A DNA stretch of 64,000 nt. Origin: Cutaneotrichosporon cavernicola. Its lineage: Eukaryota; Basidiomycota; Tremellomycetes; Trichosporonales; Trichosporonaceae. Every line of letters starts with the position of its first letter. The stretch's first letter is position 1. The position numbers and the translations under genes were made by a program. The DNA lies in the NCBI RefSeq assembly GCF_030864355.1, contig NC_083397.1, positions 2,232,001 through 2,296,000 on the forward strand, given 5' to 3'. Shown one piece after another: positions 1 through 11,819 of this stretch. The notes beneath the pieces are model-generated. The model was not told the DNA's origin. It did not search any database and saw only the letters and a list, made by a program, of their open reading frames with translations.

Positions 1-708
1 ACGTGTCGTCGTCGGGCAGCACGTCGTAGGACTGGCGTCAGCTCCCCAATCGTTTTATCACAACTCACCTCGACAACGCGCAGATGCTTGCGCTTGGGGT
101 GCGGGTGGCGGATCTCGGCAAGCTCCTGGTCGCGCAGATCCTGGAATGACTTTTCGATGGCCATGATCTGCGCCGCCTCGCTCGCGTCCACCTCCTCCTC
201 TCTTTCGTCAGCTTGCTCATATGGGCGACATACTGGACAGCCTCGGCGGCAGCGCGGCGGCGGGTCGTCTCCCGGCGCTGAATGTAGGATGAGTTACGCA
301 TCCACGAGACCTCGGGCTTGATTGAGCTTGGTGCCGGCGCACCGTTGGCCGTCTTGGCGAAGATGCGCAGCGGCGCCAGGAGCGCCGCGTCTCCCGGGTC
401 GAGCTTGACGGTCTCGAGGGTGGGGTTCAGGCTTGCATCGTTGCCGTCCCACACGCCATCAAAGGTGTTCAAGTCGATCGGCATGCCCATCTCGGCGTCG
501 AGCAGCATCGGCGCCGGCGCTGCGCCCGCCAGCTGGTCGAGGTAGGCCGGGTCGCCGAGGCGCGAGATGTCCGTCTTGACCTTGAGGAGCTTTGGCGGGA
601 AGGGCGGGTCCGGGAGTGGGTTCTCGAAGCGGACCCTCACAAGGAGGTCCAGCTTTCTGCCATCAGCATGCTGAGGATCGTTTGTACCCACGAGGACTTC
701 TTCGACAT
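1..708 (-). CDS. PAF1: RNA polymerase II-associated factor 1 (Paf1), 3' part missing
   Basis: Paf1 is a scaffold subunit of the nuclear PAF1 complex, which travels with RNA polymerase II and supports histone H2B ubiquitination and H3K4/K36 methylation. The start at 708 gives MSKKSS, then a 35-nt intron (657-691, GTGGGT donor), then KLDLLVRVRFENPLPDPPFP, the conserved Paf1 N-terminus. Further on are DLNTFDGVWDG and PEVSWMRNSSYIQRRE, both typical of the family. A 32-nt intron (GTATGT...CTGACGAAAG) leads to an acidic and helical stretch ending IRHPHPKRKHLRVVE. Another short intron with a GTGAGT donor precedes SYDVLPDD at the window edge. The next gene is divergent, with 245 bp between the start codons, so the promoters probably overlap. 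The unspliced frame gives a longer false N-terminus. Family assignment is firm; the C-terminal half lies outside the window. Confidence 0.9.
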
Positions 709-953
709 GGCGGATGCACGGGGATGGAGAGACGGTTGTTGAGTTGTGGTGGTGACAATCGACCTTCGGCGCCGAAAGAGGTCGCGGAAGCAAAATCCAC
801 GTGATCCGATCGGGAGCCCCACAACGCGTCGCGGTTGAGTGGACTATTTGCCGTTGTTGTGATTTCCGACCTGGCCTCTTCCCTCTTCCCTCTACTCCTC
901 CTCTTCTCCTCCCGCATTACACTACCAAGCTGTCCACCTATGCTCCCCTCGTC

Positions 954-3900
954 ATGACTCAACCACCTCGTGCAAACGGGGACCAAGCCGGGGTCCAGGA
1001 TGACCTCCTGGACCAGGTGCTGCGTGAGGGCCTGGCATCACGGGGCGGCGGCGATCCCGCTGCCGAGATTCAGCGATCACGCAAGCTCCTGTCGGTGCTG
1101 TTCGACCAATGCGTCCTCCGTCCACCAGAACAGGTCGACCAGACCGCCCTAGAGCGAACACACCTCACGCTCTCGATCCTCGCACGCCAGAGCTCACAGA
1201 ACCCGGAGCTGCTCGTGTCCGAGTCGGACGGCAGGCCATTCTACACTTTCCTCCTTACGCGCCTCGTCATCGCCGCGGCGCAGACAGAGGTAGCCGACAC
1301 ACCCCGGCTCGAACTGGTGGCAGCGTTCGTCGCAGCTGCTGTGCGCATTCTGCGTACAATGGCGAGCGACGTCTTGGACCACGGCGAGACGTACATGCGT
1401 GGGCCGCCTCGCGTCACCAACGCCCTGCGCGACATGGTGCGCTACGTACGCGGTAGGTGAACCGTTGGAATGGACCTAACGCCAGACTCGTTTGACCTGA
1501 AGGACGCACCGATGCTCGGGCACGCAGACATGCCGACCGTCACAGGCGGAGTGACACAGCTCATCGTACTCAACATCGTGCTGCAGACTCCGGCGCCGTT
1601 CTCCAGCGACGTTCAGCTGGCCGCTGCGCGCATACTGTCTGATCTTGCACGGAGATTTACCCGCCTCCCTCCAGATCGGCAGGCACGCTATGCCGCGGTC
1701 GTGACAGCCGCCATTCCTCTCGCACCAGTCCGGCACGTACTCTCTCGGGCTGCCGTCGCCGTGGCGCAGTGGCCGGAGATCGACAACGACGCGTGGCAGA
1801 AGGCGGTTGAAGAGCTCGTGAACAAGGTCGAGGTGGATGGAGACGCGTCGCTCCACCGCGACGTCTGGCAGGGTCTTTTGCCCTCCCTGTCGCTGCCGGA
1901 GGGGAGCGCGATCAAGCTCGACTCGCGCGTCGGTCGGGCGAAGATCATGCTCCTCCTCGAGCCCACTGCACCGCACCTCTCCATTGCGCTCATACGCAAG
2001 ACACTCCCCAAGAGTTGTCTCCAACGATGGGCCCAGGACGTCACCGCCGCTCATGCCGAGCTGCGCGATCGTCTTGGACGATACACAGAGCTTCCGCCGC
2101 CGACATCACGAAAACGCAAGCGCGCGCTGAACCCCGTCGAAGAACGCGCCCTCACCTTCCTCCACTCTAAAGTCCCAGAGCTTAAGATAGAGTCAGTCGA
2201 CAGCCTCCGACACTCGCTTGCTGATCTCGAACCCTCAATAGCCCTCAAGCTCTTAGGCACGACACCGATGATTGCGTGCGCGCTGTGCCAGTGTGCAGAC
2301 ACGCACGGTAAGCTGCCGTCCGACTTTGTCCGCAAGCTCCTTGAGGCCGGCTGCCGGTTGCAAGACGAGCACGCTCTCATGCGCGCCCTCAGTATCTTGT
2401 TCACTCACACGAATAAGGGCGACGTGTCCTTGCTTGCGTGGCATACACCTCTCGCGCGCGCATGGGAGGCTTTCTCCTCCCCTGACCGCCGGACACGGAT
2501 TGCGTCCGGGTGAGTCACGAACCAACTCGGCACTGACGTGTAGAAACCTCCTGTCCGCCATATACCTTAACCTCCTTTCCTCTCCTGACCCTGATACACA
2601 ATTCCGGGCGAAGAGCGAGCTGCTGAAACGCATCTCACCATTGCTCGGCAACTCCCGCTACGCTGTCCTCGAGACGGCAATATTACTGCTTGGTGATCTG
2701 GGCCGGAAAGTGGACGACAAGCACCTGTACGGCGTCCTTGAACTCCTCCTGCAGCAGTTCGGGTCACCAAGCCAACCCATCCGCGCGATCGTATACACAC
2801 AGCTCGTTGACATTGCGACACATCGTGGGAAACAGCCCTATACGCTACTCGCGCCATACCTTGACCGCGTCGGTGTGCTGCTCGCCGAGTGCCTTGTCCC
2901 TCATCCCTCTGCGGTGGCGGAGACCATGCAGCTCATCGGCTTCAACCGTCAGCCCTTCTTCAGCCACCACCTCGTCCGAAAAGCAGTCGTGCCAGCGCTT
3001 GTCCTTCGTCAGGACCGGGCTGCTTTGGATATTCTCGCCACGATCCTGGGGAAAGCGCTGGGCCTCATCCTCATCGATGATGCCGCCGACGTCCTCGCCA
3101 AGGTCTTCCTCACGCCAGTAAAGACCAACCCCTCCATCTCTTTCCTGGCCAAGGTACTACGCGAGAGCACGCACGATCCTGATGACTCCACGACCATCGG
3201 GCGGTACATCCAGGCCTATCGCGTCAACCTCATAGCTGCTCTCGTGACCGAGCTTGGCGACGAGGATGGGGCGAGGAGAGAGACGGCCAAAGACGCGCTC
3301 AAGATGGTCCAACGCAAAGATATACTCAGCCCGAGCGACCCGGGCGATCTTGGATCATATCTCAAACCGCACATGGTCGGCGCGCTCGCCGAGATGACTG
3401 AACAGCTGGTTCTACTCCGTTCGCACGCAGACATACGCCGCAAGATCGTCCGCAGCCTTGGCGAGCTGATCTCACTCGTTGGCGACTCGATGGCGTCCTT
3501 CTCCCCTCAGGTGAGCTTTATTATCTACAGTCGCAGCTGACCGCAGATCATCGCCAGTCTGCAGAGCACGTTGTGCCAGCCCGAGCTTCGACTGCAGGCG
3601 CTGCAGACGTGGCACCGCTTCGTCGACCTCATGAAGTACGTCGACGTAGGCCCGTACATTGGTGCTACCATCGCCGCCTTCGTGGCGGAATGGTCGAACT
3701 TCACACCCGAGGAGCGTCAGGTGGCAGTCTCGATCGTCGAGCTCATCGACGGCAACCATCGACATCTGCAGGCGTTCAAGGACGACATTGTGTTGTTCGA
3801 CCACATCGATGAGCTCAAGCCGTTCCGCAAGAACCTCTTGTCGTACCGTAAGAAATGGCCGACGAAGATGTATCTCAGCAAGCTCCTCGAGCGGACAAGC

Positions 3901-6900
3901 AGCAAGAATATCGCGATTGCAACCGCGTCCGTGCGTGAGCTCCGATGGCTCCTCCAGACCCAAGGTCCCGACGTGATGCAGCTGGCGCGTGGCGACACAT
4001 TCGACCCAATCATGGGTCAGCTTGTGCAGTCGCTGGTAAGTGCTTCCTCCACAGACGGCGACAGCCAGGAGCTCCGCGACCTCAGCTATGAGTGCTTTGG
4101 CATCTTGGGTGCTCTGGACCCGGACCGATTCGTCACACGATCCGACGAGCCGTCCATGACAATCACGTCCAACTTCACCGACCGCGAGGAGTCGATTCAG
4201 TTCGCCCTTCACCTAATTCGCGACCTTCTGACCACCGCGTTCCGCGCCACCAATGACACCAAACACCAGAAGACGCTGTCGTTTGCGCTCCAGGAGCTGC
4301 TCAAGTTCTGCGACTTCGGTGTCGGCCTCGTCAACCGCGGTGCCCGCGTTCCACTGCAGGTGCGACAGAGATGGGAGGCCCTGCCCAAGGACGTGCTGGA
4401 GACTGTCACGCCCTTCCTGGACACCCAGTTCGTGTTGAACAAGGACAAGAAGAGCTCGTTCGAGTATCCGATCTACCCGACCACGCAGACATACCGCGAG
4501 TGGATCCAGGCCTGGACGGTCGATCTCATCGGACGCGTCATGGACTTCCAGACCGGTGACCGCAGCGACGCGCAGACCATCTTCGCAGCGTTCAACACGG
4601 AGGCACATTCTCAAGACGTAGCTGTCGCCAACCACATTCTCCCTCACCTGGTCCTCCACGTTCTCTTATCTGGCGACGAGTCAATCCGCAGCAATATCCG
4701 TCGCGAGATCGACGACGTGCTGACGGACATCGTGAGCTCCAGCAAGGAGAGCCTTGGTGACAAGCGCACCAACAGCGCCCACGTTATCTTCAACCTTATG
4801 GACCATTTGAGCAAGTGGCTCCGACTCGCCCGCGGCGATAAGAGGCGATCATCCCACGTACTGCCAGTCGAGAAGCTCCTCGCCGGTATAGACACGGAGC
4901 TGGCGGCCAACGCAGCCCTCAAGTCTCGGGCGTACGCACGCTCCCTTCGTAACTTTGAGGAGCGCGTCATCTATCTGCGCCAGCGCAACAAGCAGAGCGA
5001 TTCCGATCTCCAACCCTACTTTGAGAGCTTGCACGAGATCTACGCCGAGCTAGACGAGCCGGACGGCATGGAGGGCGTGTCTACAGCAGTGGTGTCGCCG
5101 ACCCTCGAGTTGCAGATTCGTGAACACGAGAGCACGGGCCGGTGGACATCAGCTCAGAGCTGCTGGGAGGTGCGCCTGCAGCAATCACCTGCTGATCTCA
5201 ACTTGCACGTCGGGCTGCTCAAGTGTCTCAAGAATCTCGGTCATTATGGTAGGTTACCAAGTTGATAGGAGTAGCTGACCACAGACACGTTGCGAACGCA
5301 TATCCGCGGCGTGCTCAGTCGCAACCCGGAGTGGAGCGCCGAACTGGCTCCGTTCCAGGCCGAGGCGGCGTGGACGATCGGTGACTGGGAGACGGTCCGC
5401 TCAATCTCCAATCCGCCACCCATCGCTAAGGTCTTCTTGGCTATCCAGTCTGCAGGAAACGTTCCGGAATCGCTGAAGCTGGCTCGCCGTGATATTGGCT
5501 CTTCCATCGCCGCTGGCGATTATTCGCGGTCGTACGACTCAGTCCTGCAGCTGCATCTGCTGCGCGAGGTTGAGATGATCCACTCTGCCGACCTGGAGCT
5601 GTCCAGGCCGGGACAATTCGCCAACACCCAAAACGCCAATGCCATCAACCAGCGTCGCGTGGACGGCCTGATTGCGTCGTTGGCCGAGCGCTTTGAGACG
5701 ACACTACCCTCGTTCCATGCCCGCGAGGAGATTCTCAGCCGTCGGCGTGCAACCTTCAGTCTCGTCAAGGTGCCCCATCTGTCCCAGGAGCTCGGTCAGT
5801 CATGGATCCAGAGTGCCAAGATCGCACGCAAATCGGGATATGATCAGACAGCGTACAGCGCGGCACTACAAGCGCGCGAGGCGGAGGCGCCCTTTGCGTT
5901 CATTCAGCAGGCGAAGCTCACGCGTGCTCATGGTGGCATTCTTAAGGCGCTGCGAGAACTCGAGCAGCCCATTGCCAAGCTCATCCGCGAATCTGAGCGT
6001 GCGGACGTGATTGATCTCACCGGTAACAACCATCACAGACCCAGGACAGACGAGGACCTCCGCCGCGACCGCAGCTTAGCCAAGGTGAGTATTGAAAGGA
6101 TCGATTGTGCTTACGCTTAGGCGACTCTCCTGGAGGCCCGATGGTCACAGGAAGGCGGGCGAAATGACAAGAACGACATTCTTAGGCGCTTCAAGAAAGC
6201 GACCGAGCTCGGGTCTACGTTGGAGTCGCCGTTCTTCCACCTCGGTCGATACTATGACATGCTCGCTGCCTCCGAGAAGGACCTGGCGCACAAATCGGTG
6301 TTCAACAACTTCACGTGTGTCAACTACTTTGAAGCGCTTCAGCGCGGTGTCAAGTACATCTACCAAACGATGCCGCGTTTGCTCACCGTCTGGCTCGATC
6401 TTGCGGAGGGGAAAAAGAAGTGAGCACTAAGCTTGTGCGGTCGCTGACTCTGCCAGCTCCACTGTGCAGAAGAATGTGGATATTATCACAAATCTCATGG
6501 TCCACTCGCAAGACAAGATCATGCCGTTCCAGTTCCTCACGGCCTTCCCGCAGATGATCTCGCGTATCACTCACCCGAGCCAACGCGTGCGAGAAACGCT
6601 GGTGATGATCTTGAGCCGCGTTGTGCGGGCGCACTCGCAGCAAACACTCTGGCAAATCGTCGGCTCGCTACTGTCCAAACGCAAGGACCGCATCGAGCTC
6701 ATGGAGTCCATTCTCAGCCGCGCCGCGGTGAGTTTCAGTGACTCCGTCGTCATACTGATCTTAGACATCACATGACCAGCATGATCTTCGGCGGCGCATC
6801 AAGGACGCTGAGCGCATGGGAAAACTGCTTCTCCAGTTCTCCAACGACAAGCCTGAGTCTACGAGAGTGGCGGCGACGTCCGTCGCTGTCAATTACCCTT

Positions 6901-8122
6901 ACCTGCAAAACGCTTTCCCGTCGACGATGATCCTCCCTCTGCAGGATGCGCTCACAGTTGTGTTACCTTCGGCAGGTTCATCCGCGCTGAGGACCCACAA
7001 TGCGTTCCCAGACGAGCCAGTGACAATCGAAGGTGGGTTTGTGGATTTGCCGAGTAGCTGACAGTCAGGCGTCGAGGACAAGATCGACATCATGCCGTCC
7101 CTGCAGCAACCCAAGAAACTGGTGTTCAAGGGCAGCGACGGCAAACGGTACCCGTTTCTGTGCAAGCCTCATGATGACCTCCGCAAGGACGCGCGTCTGA
7201 TGGATATGAACTCGATGCTCAACAAGTTCCTCAAGTCGACATCCGAGTCGCGTCGCCGCCATCTCTATATCCGCACGTATGCGGTCATGCCGCTCAACGA
7301 AGAATGCGGCCTGATCGAGTGGGTATCGCACACTCATGCGCTCAAACCGACCCTCGAGAAACTGTACGACCGGCACAAGAAGAAAGTGTATACGAGAGAG
7401 ATTTACAACAAGTTAGAGACGGCCCGCAAGAGCGAGGACAAAGGAGCCGCACTCAAGAAGGCGTTCCTTCAAATCGCTGAGCAATACAAGCCTACTGTAT
7501 TCCACGAATGGTTCATGCTCAACTGGCCAGAGCCATCGGCGTGGCTCACCGCACGGACCAACTACGCGCGGACGCTGGCCGTCATGTCGATGATCGGGTT
7601 CGTGCTGGGTCTAGGCGATCGACATGGGGAGAACATCCTCTTCGATGGACTGACTGGCGACACGGTACACGTCGACCTCAACTGCCTCTTCGACCGCGCC
7701 AAGTCGTTTGAGGTACCAGAGCGCGTGCCGTTCCGCTTAACGCAAAACATGGAGGACGCGCTGGGTGTCACGGGCGTCGAGGGTGAGATCTCTTCATTGT
7801 TCTCTAGCTGACAGCAGGTGTCTTCCGCAAGGCTGCTGAGATCACGATGGGCATTCTGCGTTCGAACAGTGACTCGATGATGAGCGTCCTCGAGGCGTTC
7901 ATCCACGACCCCTTGATCGAGTGGACGAAATCGCGACACAAGTCGAATACGGAGGTGCGCGCGGCGGCGGACAAGAATCTCGCCCCGATCCAGCGCAAGT
8001 TGCGTGGCGTGGTGGGCCAGACGGAGCAGACGGTGCCGAACCAGGTCGACGCGCTGATCAAAGAGGCGACGAGAATTCAGAACCTCTCGCTCATGTATGT
8101 CGGGTGGGCAGCGTGGCTGTAG
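954..8122 (+). CDS. MEC1: ATR/Mec1/Rad3-type PI3K-related checkpoint kinase
   Basis: This is the apical DNA-damage and replication-stress Ser/Thr kinase, which acts in the nucleus with an ATRIP/Ddc2 partner. The model has about nine introns of 33-55 nt (the first is 1453-1485) and encodes roughly 2,280 aa, the usual size for ATR. The first two thirds are HEAT-type helical repeats and the FAT region. The kinase domain lies near 7070-7950. It shows KLVFKGSDGKRYPFLCKP with the ATP-binding lysine, GLGDRHGENILFD with the catalytic DRH..N, and HVDLNCLFDRA with the metal-binding Asp. FRLTQNMEDALGVTGVEG and FIHDPLIEW are the ATR activation-loop and PRD signatures. The protein ends with a complete FATC domain, VDALIKEATRIQ to MYVGWAAWL. 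The ATR signatures exclude TOR, ATM and TRRAP. The start MTQPPR is the first in-frame Met ahead of a continuous GC3-rich frame. Confidence 0.93.
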
Positions 8123-9040
8123 CGGGGGAGGCGTGTATGTGGCGGTGGACAGCAAGTAGAGTTTGCAAACTGTATCACTTGACTCTGTAACATTTGTATC
8201 GAATGTAGACAATGTTCGACCAGTGACTAACGAAACTGTACTGAAGCTGCCATGTACAACTATGTACATATCCACTGTTCTGGAGCAATTTCCGAGTAGG
8301 ACGGCGCGTCATTTGAAGTGGTTGACCAACGCTTGGTGTCGGACACTGCCTAGCGGATGTACTCTCTTTTGCTCTCTTAGGAAGCGTCGGTGATGATCCC
8401 ACTCGAAGCGGCAAGGATGTCGGTTGACAGCTCTGAGTTTCTCTTCTCAGTTGAAATCCTTGGTATTCCTGACTGAAAACTCCTAGTTGTCTTTCTAGGC
8501 TGGCTGTCGCGGACGGATAGAATTCACCGATAGCCGGTTTGCTCGAGACCGGTGCGAGGTGGATATAGTTCCAATGTAGTCTGATCGACCTCGAGTAGAA
8601 ATATGTCGATAGGTCACGTGGCAGCAACATGTCGTCGTAAACACCTATGGTGCCAACGAGTAGTGGAGATGTACAGTGGAATACGTTATGCCACTACGCT
8701 GACAGTCACCACCTCACTACCTCTTCCCACCACCGAAATGCTCCCCTCCCAGTGCCTCACTTCGCGAGACCTTCAAGTGGATGACTCCGACACCCTTACG
8801 GTAGCCGTCCACACGTCTCCTGTCCGCGCTCTCGCTGTGCTCTTGTCTCCGCCTCCGCGACAAACTCGACCCACACCAACACTCACTCGCATCAGAACCA
8901 CCCGCGCCGCCGTCAACACTCTCTCAAGACCTCCAAGTCAACAAATCAAGAACCCACGCCCGCTCCCGCGATGCGTAAAGGTAGTACATGCATGCATTAC
9001 CATGCCCGGCGCCCGACCCCAGCTCTAGCTAACGGTGCAC
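8123..9040. other. Intergenic, convergent 3' ends of MEC1 and RPL6
   Basis: About 0.9 kb between two convergent genes. Open frames here (for example 8603-9028 on plus) lack the C/G-ended codon pattern and any recognisable motif. No RNA gene was recognised. It presumably holds both 3' UTRs and polyadenylation sites. Confidence 0.6.
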
Positions 9041-10310
9041 TTAGAACTTGAGCTCGTGGAAGCGGTCGCTCTTGGAGAGACCCCACGACGCCTTGAGGTA
9101 CTTGGCGAGGTTGTCGACCTTCTTGACGGCCTCGAGGACGGGGGCGTCAACGGTCTTCTGCTCAGACTTCTTGTCCTCGGGGAAAGCCTTCTTCTCGCCC
9201 TTCTCGCCGAAGAACTCGCCCTCCTTGGTCGACTTGGCCGACTTGGCCTTGACGAAGTAGGCGTCGTTGACCGACTCGGGGACCTTGAGGCCCGCGACGT
9301 CGACCTTGGTCGAGGTGGCGATGACGTACGCCTGCGAGACGCGGCGGAGGGGAACACCGTTAAGCCTGGGGTTAGTGGATTCTTGGGGGCTTCATATATG
9401 GTTGAGAGAAGAGAGATCCGACAAATGTCGAGCGTCCGAATTCTTTCCCCTCTCTCTCCCAGGGCACTCGGTGCGGCTCGCGCAAACAACCTCCGCCCTC
9501 GCGGACTCACTTGAAGGGGCCGGTGACGAGGAGGAGACCCGAGTCGAGCTGCTTGAGGAAGACAACACGACGGCCCGAGAAGCGGCCGGCAAGGAGGATG
9601 AGGACGGTGCCGGGGGTGATCGAGGCACGGAGACCGGCCTTGGCGGCGAGCTTGCGAGCCTGCTTGGGCTTGCGGACGTCCTCGGTGGGGTAGTACTTGG
9701 ACGCCTTGTTGGTGGGGATCACACGCTTCTCGCCGTTGGCCTTGCCGCCAACAGTCTTCTCGACGGTGGTGGGGGCCTCAGCCTTCTTGGGGGCAGCGGT
9801 GGTCTTCTTGCCTGCGGGTTAGCACATGCGTTTAGGGTTGTTGCCGGGGTTGGACGGAGGAGTCGAGTTGGACGGAAGGGTGTGCAAGGGATGGTTCGGG
9901 ACTCTCGAGACACGCGAGTCGAGGCGCGCAGAAAGGCGGGTGCACGTCGATGGCGTAAAGAGACGGGGTGAGAGCGCGCGCGTTCGATCGCGCTCGCTGT
10001 GCACTTGCACACTCGCTCGAGTGCTTCGAGACCATTGCAGATCTCAACAGACACTCGCGCAAGCATCTCGGCACAACTCGACGCTCGACGCTCGACACAT
10101 CTCTCGCCGCCCTCTGCGCGCGCACTCCCCGACTCGCGCACTCTTCGCTCTCGTCCCATCCCTTTCGTTCACCGCCACCGCCAGCTCCAACTCCAACTCC
10201 ATCCTCCTCCCGGTCCGCGCGGACGCACCCTTGAAGAGACCACGCTTAGCGGCGACCTGCGAGCGCGACAGGCGGCCGACGTGGCGCGAGATCGGGGTAG
10301 AGCGGGCCAT
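9041..10310 (-). CDS. RPL6: 60S ribosomal protein eL6
   Basis: Large-subunit ribosomal protein eL6 of the cytosolic ribosome. There are three exons: 10229-10310, 9511-9811 and 9041-9365. They total 708 nt and encode 235 aa. Exon 1 encodes [20 protein letters not shown] and KRGLFKG. Exon 2 starts with a Lys/Ala-rich stretch and runs into the conserved core [20 protein letters not shown] and [17 protein letters not shown], the KOW-type eL6 signature. Exon 3 has [20 protein letters not shown] and ends [11 protein letters not shown], as in other fungal eL6 proteins. The introns are 417 nt and 145 nt, much longer than nearly all others in this window, as is common in fungal ribosomal protein genes. 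I looked for C/D-box snoRNA motifs inside them and saw none. The gene is divergent from the methyltransferase gene, 313 bp away. Confidence 0.96.
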
Positions 10311-10623
10311 CTGGGGTCAGCAGCGTCGGCGTCGGCGCGCACTTTTGTGTTGTTGAGGGTTACAGCTCACAGCTCGGCGGACCGACCTCGACATCCAACT
10401 GCGTCGAAACTGGCCTCCCCAGCCATCGGGAATACAAATTTCTCCGGGCGTGGCGCCAACTTGAACTGAATATAATTGTCACGTGGCTAAAATGCGAAGG
10501 CCGATGAGGAATACACGGATTTGGTGCCTGAGCTATAACAGATCTGTCTCTCAACTTGTTTGCGTTGACACGACGTCATCCGACTTCCGATCTCCAACTA
10601 GCAATCGAGTTGTCTAGCTGGTC

Positions 10624-11565
10624 ATGATCCACCCCTCCGAGCCAACACGCGATCCCAACTTCCCCGCATGGCTCGATATCAGGCCTCTACACCTGGCGAA
10701 CACTGCCTCTGCTGAAGGAGCGGACGCACACGCCCAAGCTGACGCGATTGGGCGATATGGCATCGCTGGGAGGGTATGGGAGGCGAGTGGGCCGCTCGTG
10801 TCATACTTGACCCCAACTCCTCCTGGATCCAAAGAACCCTTCGATCCCCCCTGTTCTCTCTTTCGCGATGAGGGACCCCACCGCGTTTTAGAGCTCGGCT
10901 CGGGCCAGGCACTCGCATCTCTCCATCTCGCGGCACGGCTTAATCCAGAAGACACAGTCGTGCTCACAGACCTGCCGAACGTCATGCCCCTCTGCCAGAG
11001 CAGTATCGATACGTGGTCCGCTTCGGGAGAGGGCAAGAACGGTGGTGCGTCCGTGTTCGCGCGTCCATTAGCGTGGGGCGACAAGGCGGAATTGGACGAG
11101 TTTAGGCCATTCACCCACATCCTCATGTGTGATCTCGTAAGTCCTCATAAGGCTTAAGGCTTAACTGATGCAGGTATATTTCCCACACCTATACCCGCCC
11201 CTCCTGAGGACTCTGTTGGAGGTTACGGAACCCGAGGCTGGTGAGATGCCGCCCTCGGACGTGTTTGGGCCCGAGATCATCCTTGCTTGTGAGAAGGATC
11301 TATAATTTGGATGCTGACGACAGGGAAGTCGCGTTCGCTCGGACTTGAAGAGAGTTTCTTTGATTCGTTTGCGCGGTATTTCCGCATGGAACCTGTCATG
11401 GGGTTTACTGGTGACGCCAAGCTTTTCCTCTGTCGTCGGTGGCGGGTTACAGAGGAGTGGCGGCTGCCTGAGTTGAGCCGCGTCATGAATGGCGCCCCGG
11501 GCGTCATTGTCGGGCGCAGCTTTGGGCTCGCCGAGAGCCTGTTCGCCGAGATGGAGTGGGACTAG
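10624..11565 (+). CDS. Family-16 (METTL21/EFM-like) protein methyltransferase
   Basis: An S-adenosylmethionine-dependent methyltransferase of the Methyltransf_16 family. Fungal members (Efm6, Efm7, Nnt1 types) methylate lysines of translation elongation factors or related proteins; the substrate here cannot be read from sequence. Three exons (10624-11136, 11174-11288, 11324-11565) encode 289 aa. SAM-binding motif I is VLELGSGQALASLHLAARL (about residues 82-100), followed by the acidic VLTDLPNVM. The post-motif DLVYFPHLYPPLLRTL, joined across intron 1, matches the family's D-x-x-Y motif that contacts the target lysine. The junction at intron 2 restores ILAWKSRSL. The last exon ends in a short beta-rich tail, FAEMEWD. 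It lies divergent from RPL6, which fits a translation role without proving one. Confidence 0.8.
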
Positions 11566-11819
11566 GAGTCACCGCCACTGTCGTCTACTTCTCATCTCCG
11601 TCTCGTCTCCTCCACTCCTGGTTTCCTCATCTCGCGTCTACTCTCCCGCTTCATCACCACCGCCTCGATCTTGCGCACTTGGACAACCACCTCCTCCCCT
11701 CCCCGCTCACACCCCTTTCCCCACAACCTAGCGACAATGGGTACATTATTGGAGCCTACAATGCTGGGTAATCAGATGGTTGGTTGGTGACCGGTCCTCG
11801 TCTCGTTTTGATGGCGCAT

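Noticed and set aside
8603..9028. 141-codon plus-strand frame after MEC1
   Set aside because: No coding pattern or homology signal, and it lies in the convergent 3' flank.
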